Origin: an uncultured Anaerolineales bacterium
GTDB taxonomy: Bacteria > Chloroflexota > Anaerolineae > Anaerolineales > Villigracilaceae
Direction: 5' to 3'
Length of the DNA stretch: 8,409 bases
Assembly (NCBI GenBank): GCA_937928015.1
Contig: CALFXA010000070.1
Span: forward strand, 1 to 8,409
Positions within the stretch are counted from its first letter, which is position 1. Each line of letters begins with the position of its first letter. Below are positions 7,096-8,409 of this stretch, one piece after another. A model generated the notes under the pieces. That model saw only the letters and a list, made by a program, of their open reading frames with translations. It was not told the DNA's origin and did no database searches. Both the position numbers and the translations under genes were made by a program.

Positions 7096-7124
7096 ACATA
7101 CCTCTTTTTGCGGTTCGATGTCGT

Positions 7125-7154
7125 ATTATAACGCTATCCAAATCTTCCCGTCAC
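7125..7154 (-). promoter_or_regulatory. Possible internal promoter ahead of phoU
   Basis: Read on the minus strand, a perfect TATAAT -10 box (complement of 7125-7130) lies in the pstB-phoU gap. GTGACG (complement of 7149-7154, four of six matches to TTGACA) sits 18 bases upstream, inside the end of pstB. It would start a short leader before the phoU ribosome-binding site. The -35 is weak, so this is tentative. Confidence 0.35.
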
Positions 7155-7967
7155 GTAATCTTCGGTGCGTTTATCCTTTGGATTGGTGAAGATCGACTTG
7201 GTCTCGCCAAATTCGATCATGCGTCCCGAGCGGTTCTCGTCAATCATCATCATGGCGGTGAAATCGGAGACGCGCGCCGCCTGCTGCATGTTGTGGGTCA
7301 CGATGAGGATGGTGTATTCCTTGACGATGTCATGCATCAACTCTTCGATACGCAGAGTGGAGATGGGGTCCAAAGCCGAAGCGGGTTCGTCCATCAGAAT
7401 CACCTCGGGTTCGACCGCCAACGCACGCGCGATGCACAGACGCTGCTGCTGTCCGCCCGAGAGCGAGAGTCCGCTTTGGTGGAGTTTATCCTTGACCTCC
7501 TCCCACAGCGCGGCCTGCTTGAGGGATTTCTCCACGATCTGGTCGAGATCGTTCTTACGGCGGATTCCGTAGAGGCGCGGACCATAAGCCACATTTTCGT
7601 AGATGCTCTTCGGGAACGGGTTCGGACGCTGGAAGACCATGCCGATGCGGCGGCGAACATCGACCACGTCCTCACGATTGGCGGTGATGTCGCGCCCGTC
7701 CAGAAGGATGCTGCCCTCCACGCGGGCGCTGGGGGTCAGGTCGTTCATGCGATTGAAGGAACGCAGCAGGGTCGACTTTCCGCAGCCCGACGGCCCGATG
7801 ATGGCCGTAATCTTGTTGGCGTAGATATCCATGTTGATATCGGTCAGGGCGCGGAACTTCCCATAGAAGACCGACATATTTTTCACTTCCATCTTGGCCC
7901 CCAACGAAATAGCGTCCGAGCCGGTGGAATGAGTTTGGTTTTCGATTTCGAGTGTTTGAATGGTCAT
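7134..7967 (-). CDS. pstB: Phosphate ABC transporter ATP-binding protein PstB
   Basis: PstB is the ATPase that powers high-affinity phosphate import through the PstC-PstA channel. All ABC motifs are intact in its 277 residues: Walker [10 protein letters not shown] (58-66), Q-loop Gln113 in [10 protein letters not shown] (typical of PstB), signature LSGGQ (169-173), Walker B VILMDEP with Glu194, D-loop SALD (197-200) and H-loop His225 in VTHNMQQA. The ATG at 7967 lies four bases after the pstA stop, with AAGG in the end of pstA as a likely ribosome-binding site. This start gives about 25 residues before the domain begins at [11 protein letters not shown]. An internal ATG (residue 26, near 7892) behind a G-rich stretch would give a protein closer to the usual 250-residue length, so the start is moderately certain. 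Confidence 0.97.
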   Translation of the reverse strand: MTIQTLEIENQTHSTGSDAISLGAKMEVKNMSVFYGKFRALTDINMDIYANKITAIIGPSGCGKSTLLRSFNRMNDLTPSARVEGSILLDGRDITANREDVVDVRRRIGMVFQRPNPFPKSIYENVAYGPRLYGIRRKNDLDQIVEKSLKQAALWEEVKDKLHQSGLSLSGGQQQRLCIARALAVEPEVILMDEPASALDPISTLRIEELMHDIVKEYTILIVTHNMQQAARVSDFTAMMMIDENRSGRMIEFGETKSIFTNPKDKRTEDYVTGRFG

Positions 7968-7971
7968 GGGA

Positions 7972-8364
7972 TTAACCTTGCAGGCGGCGCTTGCGGGCTT
8001 CCACCCACAAACGAGCCAGAACGTTGATCAGGAGGACGAAGATCATCAGCACGAGCGCCACCGCCCAGGATTGCTCGACGCGCTCGGGATAGGGCTGCTG
8101 GGCATACTTCCACAGCGTGAGCGGGAGCGAGTCCACGGGCTGATCGACGATGCGTTCGAGTATCTGGAGGAAGGTCTGGTTTTGCGCGACCCCGTTGCGG
8201 ACAATGGTGCCGATGTCGTAACGCTCATTTCCAAGCGCAGTGAAGAGCAACGGTGCCGTCTCACCTGCCGCGCGGGCGATCGCCAAAAGAAAACCTGTGA
8301 TGACCCCGTTCAGGGCGGCGGGGAACAGCACGCTGATGGAGGTCTTCCACTCGGGGGCGCCCAG
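7972..8364 (-). CDS. pstA: Phosphate ABC transporter permease PstA, C-terminal part only
   Basis: The 130 residues visible are the C-terminal part of the PstA inner-membrane permease. The fragment opens with the end of the EAA loop that docks to PstB ([20 protein letters not shown]). It continues with the PstA hallmark [23 protein letters not shown] (a transmembrane helix), a loop with IVRNGVAQN, and a last transmembrane helix (about 99-119). A basic tail EARKRRLQG follows. The reading frame stays open into the adapter at 8365-8409, so the start and the N-terminal membrane segments are missing because the molecule or contig ends. The GTG near 8331 is an internal valine, not a start. The stop lies four bases from the pstB start. 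pstC and pstS would be expected further right. Confidence 0.95.
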   Translation of the reverse strand: MGAPEWKTSISVLFPAALNGVITGFLLAIARAAGETAPLLFTALGNERYDIGTIVRNGVAQNQTFLQILERIVDQPVDSLPLTLWKYAQQPYPERVEQSWAVALVLMIFVLLINVLARLWVEARKRRLQG

Positions 8365-8409
8365 AGATCGGAAGAGCGTCGTGTAGGGAAAGAGTGTAGA
8401 TCTCGGTGG
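8365..8409. other. Illumina universal-adapter remnant (not genomic)
   Basis: From AGATCGGAAGAGC onward the last 45 bases match, from memory, the reverse complement of the TruSeq universal adapter, ending TAGATCTCGGTGG. Genomic sequence ends at about 8364. The orientation is opposite to the left-hand adapter, as at the two ends of one library molecule. Confidence 0.97.

Noticed and set aside
6993..8027. Plus-strand open frame opposite pstB and pstA
   Set aside because: It is antisense to genes with complete ABC-transporter motifs and shows no domain of its own.
45..8364. Mobile element, CRISPR array, toxin-antitoxin or phage signature
   Set aside because: No transposase, integrase, direct-repeat array, tRNA or att-like site was seen. 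Gene content is metabolic, transport and signalling.

Overview
The window holds one stretch of ordinary, GC-rich bacterial chromosome, positions 45 to 8364, flanked by Illumina TruSeq adapter sequence at both ends (1-44 and 8365-8409). The first and last genes are therefore cut by the ends of the molecule or contig, not by biology. Gene density, operon layout and TTGACA/TACAAT promoters indicate a bacterium. The style (a multi-GAF soluble histidine kinase, pst genes in the order pstA-pstB-phoU, a large nicotinamidase next to nicotinate phosphoribosyltransferase) would suit Chloroflexota of the Anaerolineae type. That placement is an inference and was not tested by any search.

Region 1 (45-3837, + strand) is a signalling operon. 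It encodes a 5'-truncated hybrid-free histidine kinase (three GAF domains, PAS, HisKA, HATPase), a stand-alone CheY-like receiver, and an alpha/beta hydrolase-fold protein. The hydrolase keeps the acid and the histidine of its triad but has glycine where the nucleophilic serine should be. A strong intrinsic terminator starts directly after the hydrolase stop codon.

Region 2 (3872-6384, + strand) is an NAD salvage operon with its own near-consensus promoter. A short AT-rich leader carries two perfect inverted repeats. It is followed by a nicotinamidase-type cysteine hydrolase (pncA-like) and nicotinate phosphoribosyltransferase (pncB-like), only 3 bp apart. Together they convert nicotinamide to nicotinate and then to nicotinate mononucleotide (Preiss-Handler salvage). 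The second inverted repeat runs into the Shine-Dalgarno sequence and is a good candidate for an operator or leader hairpin controlling the operon. A bidirectional hairpin terminator closes it.

Region 3 (6409-8364, - strand) is the distal part of a phosphate-uptake operon, read pstA (partial), pstB, phoU. It converges on the NAD operon at the shared terminator. PstA and PstB form half of the high-affinity phosphate ABC importer, and PhoU is its regulatory partner. pstS, pstC and the main promoter lie beyond the right end.

I see no mobile element, CRISPR array, tRNA, rRNA or phage gene. The most interesting biology is the nucleophile-less hydrolase fold next to a sensor kinase pair, and the palindromes in the NAD salvage leader. 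I see no clear evidence of a wholly new system.
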